Source of the DNA: Candidatus Aalborgicola lynettensis
Lineage (GTDB): Bacteria > Pseudomonadota > Gammaproteobacteria > Burkholderiales > Burkholderiaceae_C
Assembly (NCBI GenBank): GCA_016719405.1
Contig: JADJZE010000002.1
Location: 248,001-312,000, forward strand
Reading direction: 5' to 3'
DNA: 64,000 nt
The notes below the pieces were generated by a model. The model worked only from the letters and a program-made list of their open reading frames with translations, was not told the origin of the DNA and ran no database searches. The position numbers and the translations under genes were made by a program. The stretch's first letter is position 1. Each line of letters opens with the position of its first letter. This document shows, piece by piece, positions 8,580 to 16,361 of this stretch.

Positions 8580-8820
8580 TACGGATGTCCGAGGCCAGTT
8601 CGTCGTCTTCCAGGTCAATCATCGGCACGCCGAAGCGTTGCAACTGGGCAAGAAAGGTCACGCGGTCCATGCCGATCAGACTGGCGGCCATGCCGGATGA
8701 GAGGCGCTTCATTTCAAACAGCTTGGCGGCCATGGCCAGCTTGGCCTCTGCGGCAAAGTCTTCTGGTGCGCGGTGCATGGCGTCCAGGTAGTGGTTTGGC
8801 ACATCAACAACGATTTGCAT
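8572..8820 (-). CDS. UPF0175 family antitoxin
   Basis: 82 residues, a standard UPF0175 length. Typical features are the helix AKLAMAAKLFEMKRLSSGMA, followed by the helix-turn-helix-like SLIGMDRVTFLAQLQRFGVP and the acidic tail MIDLEDDEL. It precedes and overlaps the DUF3368 toxin gene, supporting a toxin-antitoxin role in which this protein neutralises the nuclease and probably autoregulates. The ATG has a purine-rich AGGACTCACC stretch upstream. Confidence 0.85.
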   Translation of the reverse strand: MQIVVDVPNHYLDAMHRAPEDFAAEAKLAMAAKLFEMKRLSSGMAASLIGMDRVTFLAQLQRFGVPMIDLEDDELASDIRNA

Positions 8821-9088
8821 GGTGAGTCCTAGGTGGTGGGGTGGCGTTTGAGTATCGTACTGTGGCGCTGGGCTTAAGAGTTTTCAAGCATTTTTTCCAA
8901 GGCCTTCATCCCCACCGCAATTTCGCTCTCCAGCTTGGCCAGTTCCGCCAATATCTCCTGTGGTGCGCGGTGCTGTACCTGTGCATGCACCACTTCCTTG
9001 TAGCGGTTGATGCTCAGGTCGTAGCCGTTGGCGGCGATGTCGGCTTTGGGTACGCAGAAGCTTTGCGCGGTGCGGGGGCGGGTTAGCT

Positions 9089-9120
9089 CCGACCCTTCAA
9101 CAGGCTCAGGACGAACGGCT
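9089..9120 (+). repeat. CCTTCAACAGGCTCAGGACG-type dispersed repeat
   Basis: The sequence CCTTCAACAGGCTCAGGACG followed by AACGG is a form of a very widespread proteobacterial intergenic repeat (usually CCTTCGACAGGCTCAGG). Here it interrupts the hsdM remnant and is translated as PEPVEG. Confidence 0.75.
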
Positions 9121-9177
9121 TTTAGGGAGTCCCAGCGCTCCAGCACGTCGGGCAGGTTGTTTTTGGAGTGCTCTTCT

Positions 9178-9226
9178 TTTGATAGCTTCTCACGCACAGC
9201 GGACGTGCGCTGGAGGCCTAAAAGAT
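9178..9226 (+). repeat. Dispersed palindromic repeat, copy 3 (at hsdM deletion junction)
   Basis: TTTTGATAGCTTCTCACGCA, then CAGCGGACGTGCGCTGGAGG and CCTAAAAG match the element with a few mismatches. It lies exactly where the N- and C-terminal hsdM blocks meet. Confidence 0.65.
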
Positions 9227-9484
9227 GCTCAGGCAAGAGCGGCTGGCCTTGTTTTCTTCCAGGGTGTGCAAGTCGTCCAGGCGGCGCAGGAAGAGCAGGT
9301 AGGTAATTTGCTCGATGACTTCGATGGGGTTGGCGATGCCGCCGGACCAGAAGGCGTTCCAGATCTGGTCGATTTTGCTTTTGAGGTCGCCGGTGAGCAT
9401 GGGGAGAGCGAAAGGGGTTGGTCAGACAGGGCCTGAGGATAGCCTATTGCCAGCCCCTGCCCGCCACCCTAAATGCTCTCTTTT

Positions 9485-9530
9485 TTATAGCTGCCTGCGC
9501 ACGTCTGGCGTGCGCAAAATGCCTTTTTAG
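9485..9530 (+). repeat. Dispersed palindromic repeat, copy 4
   Basis: Good copy: TTATAGCTGCCTGCGCACGT then CTGGCGTGCGCAAAATGCCT. The hairpin GCGCACG / CGTGCGC is perfect. It lies just past the stop codon of the DUF4148-type gene and may act as a 3' stem-loop for that transcript. Confidence 0.8.
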
Positions 9531-9994
9531 TTATAAGCCTTGCCCTTGTAAAGGCTGGCAAACAGCACATTGAGCTTTTGGCCGGTAACAGGTTCCACCA
9601 CGTCGCCTGCCACATGCACGCTGCGGGCCTTGGCGGCTTCGGCGCGAACCTCGGCGCGGGTACCGATGGATGCCACCGGTGTGCGGGTGTAGGCAGCGGG
9701 GAACATTGCGCTCAGCTTCTGGCCGGTAGCGGGCTCCACCACGTCGCCGTTGTTGGCGCTGGCTTGGGCTTGCGCCAGTTCAGCCTGCACTTGCGCGCGG
9801 GTGGTGGTGCTGGTTTGGCCGTAGAGCGCGGGGAACAGGTCGCCCAGTTTCTGGCCGGTAGCGGGTTCCACCACGTCGAAGCCACCGCGCAGGGCGTCGC
9901 GCTGGGCCTGTGCAGAGTTGTCGGCGGCCATGGTGTGGCCTGCGGACAGGGCAGCGAGGGCGATAACGATGGCAGTGGTAGTTGTGTTTTTCAT
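9527..9994 (-). CDS. Exported DUF4148-like protein with triplicated GDVVEPxTGQKL motif
   Basis: 155 residues from the ATG at 9994, preceded by AAGGAT. A cleavable signal peptide (MKNTTTTAIVIALAALSAGH...AAD) is followed by three repeats of a segment ending in VVEP(A/V)TGQKL and an (S/N)xxFxxxY pattern, near residues 40-55, 82-97 and 129-144. Small exported DUF4148 proteins with KTR/RAEV motifs are common in Burkholderiales and have no known function; TRAEVRAEAAKA fits that group. A longer upstream frame has no ribosome-binding site. It is divergent from the LysR gene, sharing a roughly 200-base intergenic region, which suggests possible LysR control. Confidence 0.78.
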   Translation of the reverse strand: MKNTTTTAIVIALAALSAGHTMAADNSAQAQRDALRGGFDVVEPATGQKLGDLFPALYGQTSTTTRAQVQAELAQAQASANNGDVVEPATGQKLSAMFPAAYTRTPVASIGTRAEVRAEAAKARSVHVAGDVVEPVTGQKLNVLFASLYKGKAYN

Positions 9995-10198
9995 GATGCA
10001 GATCCTTTTCAAGTTGAGAATCCTGCCGGGCGGCGGTATGTCGTCTTGGGCAGCATCGATGGGGCGTTGTGTTCTTCCGTCTCGTCGATGGGTTGAACTG
10101 TACTCTTGCATATTCAGTAGAAAAACAGCGTTTTATTCATCGCATCATTGCCATTTGTGAAACAATCAAGGTCTTGAATTTTGCATGGGAGGTTGGGG

Positions 10199-11122
10199 AT
10201 GGACCGATTGCTGTCGATGCGGGTGTTTCAGCGTGTGGTGGACGAAGGCGGCTTTGCCAGCGCCGCACGGGCGCTGGATTTGTCGCCCGCTGTGGTGACC
10301 CGCCTGGTGGCCGACCTGGAGGACCACCTGGGCGCACGGCTGCTGCAGCGCACCACACGCAAGCTGTCGCTTACCGAAGCCGGCGAGACCTACCTGAACC
10401 GGGTGCGGGCAATTTTGCAGGACATTGACGAGGCCCACAGCCTGGCCAGCGCCCACACCCACGCGCTCACCGGCACGCTGCATGTGCTGGTGCCGCCGGT
10501 GCTGGCCACGCATGTGGTGGCGCCGCTGCTGGCGGGGTTTCGCGCCACGTACCCGGCCATCGTGCTGGACCTGACGGTGGAGCTGTACAAAGAGCCACCC
10601 ATTGAAGACTTTGACATCACCCTGTTTGCCGCCGATGCCGGGTTTGATGGCGATGTGATTGCGCGCAAGATCATCACCTCCGAGATCATTCTGGTGGCGG
10701 CACCCGCCTACCTGGCGCGCAAAGGCACACCGCAGCAGCCGCCGGACCTGGCGCAGCACAACTGCCTGCGCTTCAAAACCGCCGGGCTGCGCCCGCGCGT
10801 GTGGCGCCTGGTGCAGCGCGCCGCGCCCCACACACCGTGCGAGGTGGAGCTGGACCCGGTGCTGTGGGCCAACCACAGCGATACGCTGCTGCGCGCCGCG
10901 CTGGACGGCACGGGCATTACCTTTGGCTCGGTGGATGTGGTAGCGCCCCACCTGGCCAGCGGCGCACTGGTGCAGGTGCTGCCCGACTGGAGCTTTGGCC
11001 AGGTCACGCTGTACGCGGCCCTGCCCAGCCGCAAGTTTTTGCCCCAGCGCACACGGGTATTTTTGGACTATTTGACGCAGCAAACACAGGCGCTGGTGCG
11101 CACGGCATTACGGGTTGAGTAA
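10199..11122 (+). CDS. LysR-family transcriptional regulator
   Basis: 307 residues. The N-terminal winged helix-turn-helix is clear (FASAARALDLSPAVVTRLVA, residues 22-41, then LGARLLQRTTRKLSLTEAG), followed by a LysR substrate-binding domain. The start at 10199 follows GGGAGG with proper spacing; the TTG at 10181 is less likely. It is divergent from the exported triplicated-motif gene, a classic LysR arrangement, and its 3' end overlaps the convergent FN3 secreted-protein gene by 15 bases. The inducer is not predictable. Confidence 0.9.
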   Translation: MDRLLSMRVFQRVVDEGGFASAARALDLSPAVVTRLVADLEDHLGARLLQRTTRKLSLTEAGETYLNRVRAILQDIDEAHSLASAHTHALTGTLHVLVPPVLATHVVAPLLAGFRATYPAIVLDLTVELYKEPPIEDFDITLFAADAGFDGDVIARKIITSEIILVAAPAYLARKGTPQQPPDLAQHNCLRFKTAGLRPRVWRLVQRAAPHTPCEVELDPVLWANHSDTLLRAALDGTGITFGSVDVVAPHLASGALVQVLPDWSFGQVTLYAALPSRKFLPQRTRVFLDYLTQQTQALVRTALRVE

Positions 11123-12955
11123 TTTCGCCAGCCCCAGGCCGCTGGACATTGCCTTCCACTTGCTGTTGTCGAACCCGCCCAGATTGACGTACATGTATTG
11201 CGGATCCAGCGTGGCCGCGGGTGTGATGACCATGTGGTCGCCCAGGCCCGCTTCGTCCTGGGCGTCGAGCGCGGTACCGTCTGGCCACAGGAACGTGACA
11301 TCGCGGGCCTTCGCCGAAGGCTCCCAATCGCCGATATCCACACTGCCAGCGGTGCCGCTCCAGTTGCCGTCGGCGTAGACGAAGCGCAGCGGCTTGCCAC
11401 TTTGGGTGCCGCCACTCTGGTCTTCGTAATACATTTTGTAGCTGGCCCCGCCCAGCGGCACCAGTACCGGGCCATGGGCGGCGCTGACGATGGGCGTGGC
11501 GCAGCCCGCACTGTCGGTTGCCACCGTCCATTTGCTGCCATCCCATGTGGCGTAAAACAGGGCGTCAACTTCCTTGCCGCAGGCATCGGCGCCGGTAATG
11601 ACCATAAAGGTGCCGACGGCCTCGTCCCAACGCCAGTCTTTCAGCCAATCCCAGCCAATCTTGAATTGGCGTGCCTGGCTCAGTGCCGACTTTTTGCTCC
11701 CCGTGTCGGTGGATACACCCACGGTCACACTGGGCGCGCAGGAGCCGCCAGCCATGTAGTCGGTCGAACCCACGCCGCCGCAATAGGCCACGGAGGACGA
11801 GGCATTGAAATCCTGGCCCACCAGCCCGTCCTGGCTATCGAGCTGGTAGATGCGGGTGGGCTGGGCGGTTTCGGTTGCATCGAGCGCTTCGAAGAAGATC
11901 CGCATCTTGTTGGAGGTCAGCGGCACGGCCTGAATGGCGTTGATGAAATACGCCGCCGAGCTGGGGCAGTCGGCCGTGGAGTCGGGGCCGTTACAGGGAT
12001 TGCGCAGGCCGGCCGCAGTGTTCTGGGTGAACGCACCCAGCGTCGATGTGGATGTGCCGCTGGCGCTGGTGGTGGCAATGCCGATGCCGCGCGTCGAGGC
12101 CAGATTTGATTTGAAATAGTACTGGTAGCGCCCGCTGTAGCTGCTGCCGGCCTCGCTGCCCCAGCGCATCACCCACGACAAAGAACTGCCATCGGCGACC
12201 ACCTTGCTGACTGCGGCGTAGCCATTGCCGCTGCCTTGCAATTGCCAGTACTCGCCCGGCGTGGTGGTGGTGGCGGCGGTCGAGGTGGCCTGCACGGAGC
12301 AGGCCGTGTTGAAGCAGGCGGTGACATTGACCACATAGTCGGTGGATGCCTTCAGCCTGGTCAGAGTGGCGCTGGTCGCGCCCGCTGTGGCGGAGGTGCT
12401 GATCTTGCCGACGCCGCTGATCTCGCGGGCGTCGATCTGGTACGACGTGGCGCTGGCGCCACTGGGCGCAACCCAGCTTACGGTGCGCTGGGTGCTGGAG
12501 GCGATGCTGCTGGTGCCAACGGTCTGGCTATTGACGGCGGCGATGGCGACGCTGCTCGGTTTGCTGCTGCCAACGCTTTTCAGGCTGCCGTTATCGACGC
12601 TGAAACTGGCCAGATTGTTGCTGCTGACAAGATTCACCGCATAGGTCTGGCTGCCAACGCTGACACTGGGAATTTCCAGCACGTAGTTGCCATTGACCAG
12701 GCTCAGGCGCGGTGTGGTCGCCGGGTCGGCGGCGCTGTTGGCACCCACGGCGCTGGCGGAGATGGGGGTGAAACTGGCCAGGTTGTCCGTTGACACCAGG
12801 TTGGCCTGGTAGGTGGTTTTGCTGCCGCCGATGAACACCTCCAGGTAGTCCAGCACCAGGGTCGATCGATCGCTGGCGATGACCAGACTGGACGCCGCCA
12901 GTGCGCCGTTTGCGACGCAAGCCAAACCCAAAACCAGGGCCAGGTGTTTGTTCAT
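11108..12955 (-). CDS. Large secreted fibronectin type III protein (paralogue 1)
   Basis: 615 residues from the ATG at 12955, which starts a signal peptide (MNKHLALVLGLACVANGALA). Two imperfect repeats follow (TYQANLVSTDNLASF and TYAVNLVSSNNLASF, about residues 50-125), then a fibronectin type III-like domain (about 140-225, ending TTPGEYWQLQGSGN). A long C-terminal region of about 370 residues follows and finishes ...LLNP. That region aligns by eye with the protein at 16362-18113 (shared TRIYQLDSQDG/TRIYSVDSVDG, DWRWD, YKMYYED/YKMYFGD, and FLWP(D/N)G). It is probably an exported surface or extracellular protein with a sugar- or lectin-like C-terminal domain, but no catalytic motif is evident. 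Confidence 0.8.
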   Translation of the reverse strand: MNKHLALVLGLACVANGALAASSLVIASDRSTLVLDYLEVFIGGSKTTYQANLVSTDNLASFTPISASAVGANSAADPATTPRLSLVNGNYVLEIPSVSVGSQTYAVNLVSSNNLASFSVDNGSLKSVGSSKPSSVAIAAVNSQTVGTSSIASSTQRTVSWVAPSGASATSYQIDAREISGVGKISTSATAGATSATLTRLKASTDYVVNVTACFNTACSVQATSTAATTTTPGEYWQLQGSGNGYAAVSKVVADGSSLSWVMRWGSEAGSSYSGRYQYYFKSNLASTRGIGIATTSASGTSTSTLGAFTQNTAAGLRNPCNGPDSTADCPSSAAYFINAIQAVPLTSNKMRIFFEALDATETAQPTRIYQLDSQDGLVGQDFNASSSVAYCGGVGSTDYMAGGSCAPSVTVGVSTDTGSKKSALSQARQFKIGWDWLKDWRWDEAVGTFMVITGADACGKEVDALFYATWDGSKWTVATDSAGCATPIVSAAHGPVLVPLGGASYKMYYEDQSGGTQSGKPLRFVYADGNWSGTAGSVDIGDWEPSAKARDVTFLWPDGTALDAQDEAGLGDHMVITPAATLDPQYMYVNLGGFDNSKWKAMSSGLGLAKLLNP

Positions 12956-13093
12956 TGTTGTCTCCTGTTCATCACGCCAGTTGCGCTGGGCGCCCAGTAT
13001 CAGCCAATCACCACAATCCGGCAATCGCAATGCTGTGGCGCGCACGCCGCAGCCCGCCCTGGCACGTGTACCCGTTGCGCAACTGGGCAGCGG

Positions 13094-13122
13094 TTGACCC
13101 GCACGCGGTGGGCGTGGATACT
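13094..13122 (+). promoter_or_regulatory. Candidate sigma-70 promoter of pilU
   Basis: TTGACC and GATACT separated by 17 bases, about 35 bases upstream of the pilU ATG. Hexamers and spacing fit sigma-70; there is no experimental support. Confidence 0.4.
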
Positions 13123-13156
13123 TTTGCGTTTTGACCACACGCTGCAGGGGAAATCC

Positions 13157-14434
13157 ATGTCCGCTTTGAACGAAGAACAGGCCCGCGCCTACATGCACAA
13201 GCTGCTGGCCGCGATGCGCCAGGCCGGGGGGTCTGACCTGTTCATTTCCGCCGACTTTCCCCCGAGCATGAAGGCCCACGGCAGCATGCAGCCCATCACC
13301 CAGCAAAAATTGACCAGCGAGGTCACGCGTGGCCTGGCGCATGCCTTGATGAATGAAAAACAGCGTGAGGAATTTGCCAAGGAGATGGAGTGCAACTTCG
13401 CCATCTCGCTGCCCAATATTTCGCGCTTCCGGGTCAACGTGTACGTGCAGCAACAAAGCGTGGCCATGGTGGTGCGCACCATTGCGTCCGAAATCCCCAA
13501 CTTCGACAAGCTGGAGTTGCCGCCCGTGTTGCGCGAGGTCATCATGAACAAGCGCGGCCTGGTGCTGGTGGTGGGGGGCACCGGCTCGGGCAAGTCCACC
13601 ACCCTGGCCGCGCTGATTGACTACCGCAACAGCACCTCGCCCGGCCACATCATCACGGTGGAAGACCCGGTGGAGTATGTACACGTCTCCAAAAAGTCGC
13701 TCATCAGCCACCGCGAGGTGGGCGTGGACACCCACTCCTGGCACCACGCGCTGAAAAACACCTTGCGCCAGGCGCCCGACGTGATCCTGATCGGCGAAAT
13801 CCGCGACGCTGAAACCATGGAACACGCCATTGCCTTTGCCGAAACCGGCCACCTGTGCCTGGGCACGCTGCACGCCAACAATGCCAACCAGACCATCGAC
13901 CGCGTCATCAACTTCTTTCCCGAGGAGCGGCGCAACCAGCTTTTGATGGACCTTTCGGCCAACCTGCGCTCCATTGTTTCGCAGCGCCTGGTGCGCACCG
14001 AAGATGGCAAGGGGCGCAAGGCGGCCATCGAGATTTTGCTCAACACGCCGGCCATTGCCGAGCGTATTTTCAAAGGCCAGTTTGGTGACATCAAGGGCCT
14101 GATGGACAAATCCCGCGAGTTGGGCATGCGCACATTTGACTGGGCCTTGTTCGAGCTCTACGACGCAGGCCACATTGGTTTTGAGGAGGCGCTGCGCAAC
14201 GCCGACTCCGCCAACGAACTGCGCCTGGCCATCAAACTCAAGAGCCGCCGGGGCGAGCCCGCAGCCGCGTCCGGGCTGTCGCTGTCGATCGAGCAAGGCC
14301 CCTCCAGCGAAGAGTTGGCCGCGCAACGCGAAGCGGAGCTGGAGCGCCAGCAAAAACGCCGCCGCGAGCTGGAGGACCAGGAACTGGAGCGCAAGATGAA
14401 AGAAAAAGGGATGGACAGCCGCTTTACGGGATAA
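13157..14434 (+). CDS. pilU: Type IV pilus retraction accessory ATPase PilU
   Basis: 425 residues of the PilT/PilU AAA+ ATPase family. Walker A is GGTGSGKST (near residue 140), with the Asp box around TVEDPVEYVH, Walker B DVILIGEIRDAETM and the His box TGHLCLGTLHANNA. FFPEERRNQLLMDLSANLRS and a long charged C-terminal tail (EELAAQREAELERQQKRRR) place it with PilU rather than PilT. PilU hydrolyses ATP to assist PilT-driven pilus retraction. The ATG at 13157 follows AGGGG. No pilT lies next to it in this window, whereas pilT-pilU pairs are usual. It is transcribed divergently from the secreted FN3 protein gene. Confidence 0.9.
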   Translation: MSALNEEQARAYMHKLLAAMRQAGGSDLFISADFPPSMKAHGSMQPITQQKLTSEVTRGLAHALMNEKQREEFAKEMECNFAISLPNISRFRVNVYVQQQSVAMVVRTIASEIPNFDKLELPPVLREVIMNKRGLVLVVGGTGSGKSTTLAALIDYRNSTSPGHIITVEDPVEYVHVSKKSLISHREVGVDTHSWHHALKNTLRQAPDVILIGEIRDAETMEHAIAFAETGHLCLGTLHANNANQTIDRVINFFPEERRNQLLMDLSANLRSIVSQRLVRTEDGKGRKAAIEILLNTPAIAERIFKGQFGDIKGLMDKSRELGMRTFDWALFELYDAGHIGFEEALRNADSANELRLAIKLKSRRGEPAAASGLSLSIEQGPSSEELAAQREAELERQQKRRRELEDQELERKMKEKGMDSRFTG

Positions 14435-14488
14435 CCCTGGGCGACCAGCCCCACGAAAGTGCCATGTGCGCCACGCGTGCACCATGGG

Positions 14489-14517
14489 CTGACTGCGCCA
14501 ACAGGCGTCGCTATACT
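14489..14517 (+). promoter_or_regulatory. Candidate sigma-70 promoter of the choice-of-anchor protein gene
   Basis: CTGACT and TATACT are separated by 17 bases, with the ATG 34 bases further downstream and a GGAG ribosome-binding site in between. Confidence 0.5.
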
Positions 14518-14550
14518 GGTCCGGTCACGAACTTTTACCTGGAGTTTTGC

Positions 14551-15264
14551 ATGGCCATCCCCATCCGCCCCCCCTTTTTGCAGTGCATGGCACAGCGTAC
14601 GGCGCGCGCGGCCGTTCTGTGCGCGTGGGCAGCCATCGGCCTGCCCGCCTTGGCCCAGGTTGCCATCACCGATCCGCCGGTCACGCACAACTTTGGCAAT
14701 ATCGCCATCGGCAGCACCTACGCTACGCAGTATTTCTCGGTCTTTAACCAGGGGCAAACAGCCGTTACGCTGGGCCAGGTGGTGGTGGATGGCACGGATC
14801 TGGTGGTCTGTATGGCGTTGGGTTGCGCAACCGTGGCACCGTCGGACTTTGTGGTCAGCACAGGCACCGGTTGCAGCGGCATGACGCTGCAACCCGGAGT
14901 GGGGTGCTCCACTTTGGTCAGCTTTGTGCCAACTGCAGCCGGCGCACGCCTGGCGCGGCTGGTGGTTCCGGTAGAGGGTGGCAACCCGGTCACACGGGTG
15001 GTGGAAGGTACTGGAACCAGTCAACCCCTGGATTGCGTCCTGGATTGGGCGCAACAGCAATACAAGGACGTTTTAACCACCCCGACCGCGACCTTTATGT
15101 CCTCGCCCTACTATGCCCGCTGCTACCAGGGCGGCGCGCTGTGCGTGGGAGCCGACACGGCGGTGCCCACAGTCGCGCCGGCCAATGTCTATTTGTACCA
15201 AAACCAGACTTTGCAATCGCTGGGCTTGTTGAGCGACTTTGCTGCGCTTGCCAAGTGCCAGTAA
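14551..15264 (+). CDS. Secreted choice-of-anchor/ASH-like domain protein
   Basis: 237 residues from the ATG at 14551 (GGAG upstream). A signal peptide (cleaved near LPALAQ) is followed by an immunoglobulin-like choice-of-anchor D/ASH-type domain (HNFGNIAIGSTYATQYFSVF to VVEGTG, about residues 46-155). The last 75 residues (DCVLDWAQQQYKDVL...YLYQNQTLQ) look like a diverged copy of the DCLFxWAE domain found in the two neighbouring secreted proteins. Paired cysteines in this domain suggest disulfides. The function is unknown. It is convergent with the hydrolase gene, with a 14-base gap and a small CGCCCT/AGGGCG hairpin at the junction. Confidence 0.75.
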   Translation: MAIPIRPPFLQCMAQRTARAAVLCAWAAIGLPALAQVAITDPPVTHNFGNIAIGSTYATQYFSVFNQGQTAVTLGQVVVDGTDLVVCMALGCATVAPSDFVVSTGTGCSGMTLQPGVGCSTLVSFVPTAAGARLARLVVPVEGGNPVTRVVEGTGTSQPLDCVLDWAQQQYKDVLTTPTATFMSSPYYARCYQGGALCVGADTAVPTVAPANVYLYQNQTLQSLGLLSDFAALAKCQ

Positions 15265-15278
15265 GAGTCACCGCCCTC

Positions 15279-16352
15279 TCAGGGCGCTGAACATCCTGCC
15301 GAACCCAAAAAACCTGCAGCGGGTCCGAGGTCAAGCAACTGGCCGCCAGTGGCAGTACCCAGGGCCCAGATATGGTTATCGGCCGCGTTGCTGGCCAGGT
15401 AATTACCGGTGCCTGCGTAGTAGCGATAACGGTAGGGGGTCGAGTTCTGCGAAGCCGATCCCGCCGGAGCAAAGTACTGCGCAAACGCCTTTTCGGCCCA
15501 GTTGAAGAGGCAGTCTGCCGTGGACGTGTCAGTTGGCGTTCGGGGTGAAGGCACAAACTGGTTCAAAGCGGTGGTGACGTTGCTACTGCTGAGCATGAAC
15601 CCGCCATGGCCCCCGTTGGGGTCGTCGATCAGCAGCTTGACAGTGGCGCCGTATTGGGTCACCCAGCTTTTGGCCGCAGTCATGGCCGGGCAGCCATTGA
15701 TGGTGGGGTCGGGGTCGAGTTCGCCGCAATACATCACCCACTGAATGCCGCTGAAGGGCGAGACACCCAAAGCGCCGGCCGCGATTTGCTGGTTGGGTGG
15801 AAAGTCCGCAGCGGCACCGCCCGCGTTGGACAGTGTCATGTTGATATAGCGATTGCCCGACGAGGTGTCCAGCGCCGTCACGGCGTAGGAGTTGGCAGAA
15901 CCACGCGAATAACCATGCAGCAGCACGGTGCCGGGTTGGACACCCTTTTCCTTGAGCAGGCTGGCGATGATGGGGTACATCTCGTGCGGCTGGTAATAGT
16001 CGGCCACGGTTTCGCCACCACCAAACCACCACTGCAGCGCCAGGATGGCATACCCCTTGGCCTGCAAATAGGGCTGCCACAGGTAGAACTCGTCGCTTGC
16101 GTAGCTGCCGTGCCCGTGCAGGGTGACAAGAACGCCTGCTGGCGTGCCGGTGGACGGTTGCCACCAGATGGTGAAGGCCTTGTTGTCACTGGTGTTGCGA
16201 ATCTCCGCGTTATTGTTGACGGCGAACTGGTAACGCGTGGGGTTGGCCGCGTTGGCCTGGCTCAGAAGGCTGGTCGAGTCGGCCAACGCAGCCACAGGAC
16301 AGCACAGGATAGTCACCAACGCGGAAAGCAGCCGGCAGGCAAAGCGCATCAT
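15279..16352 (-). CDS. Secreted alpha/beta hydrolase with C-terminal DCLFxWAE domain
   Basis: 357 residues with a signal peptide (cleaved near AALADS). The hydrolase core shows VTLHGHG (oxyanion region), HGYSRGSA (GxSxG nucleophile elbow, about residues 166-173) and GGHGGFM with the likely catalytic His, resembling secreted polyester/feruloyl esterase-like enzymes. The C-terminal 80 residues (DCLFNWAEKAFAQYF, YRYRYYAGTGNYLA, GGQLLDLGPAAGFLGSAGC) form the shared unnamed domain. The substrate is unknown; a polymer or ester is plausible. It lies 9 bases downstream of the stop of the next secreted protein and is probably co-transcribed with it. Confidence 0.78.
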   Translation of the reverse strand: MMRFACRLLSALVTILCCPVAALADSTSLLSQANAANPTRYQFAVNNNAEIRNTSDNKAFTIWWQPSTGTPAGVLVTLHGHGSYASDEFYLWQPYLQAKGYAILALQWWFGGGETVADYYQPHEMYPIIASLLKEKGVQPGTVLLHGYSRGSANSYAVTALDTSSGNRYINMTLSNAGGAAADFPPNQQIAAGALGVSPFSGIQWVMYCGELDPDPTINGCPAMTAAKSWVTQYGATVKLLIDDPNGGHGGFMLSSSNVTTALNQFVPSPRTPTDTSTADCLFNWAEKAFAQYFAPAGSASQNSTPYRYRYYAGTGNYLASNAADNHIWALGTATGGQLLDLGPAAGFLGSAGCSAP

Positions 16353-16361
16353 GTGGACTCC

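Larger units (their letters stand above)
8874..9400 (-). pseudogene. hsdM: Type I restriction methyltransferase (HsdM) remnant with large internal deletion
   Basis: Two blocks match HsdM. The N-terminal block (MLTGDLKSKIDQIWNAFWSG, then NPIEVIEQITYLLFLRRLDD) runs from 9400 to about 9240. The C-terminal block (RPRTAQSFCVPKADIAANGY, then QHRAPQEILAELAKLE) is at about 9085-8874. The whole catalytic core with the NPPF/SAM motifs, about 350 residues, is missing. The deletion junction coincides with a copy of the dispersed palindromic repeat (9178-9226). A second, unrelated repeat (9089-9120) is inserted within the C-terminal block and adds the residues VRPEPVEG. No hsdS or hsdR is intact nearby. 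Confidence 0.85.

Noticed and set aside
11108..14485. A single 1125-codon minus-strand frame
   Set aside because: Codons above 12955 are antisense to pilU, which has all AAA+ motifs. The real gene starts at the signal peptide ATG at 12955.
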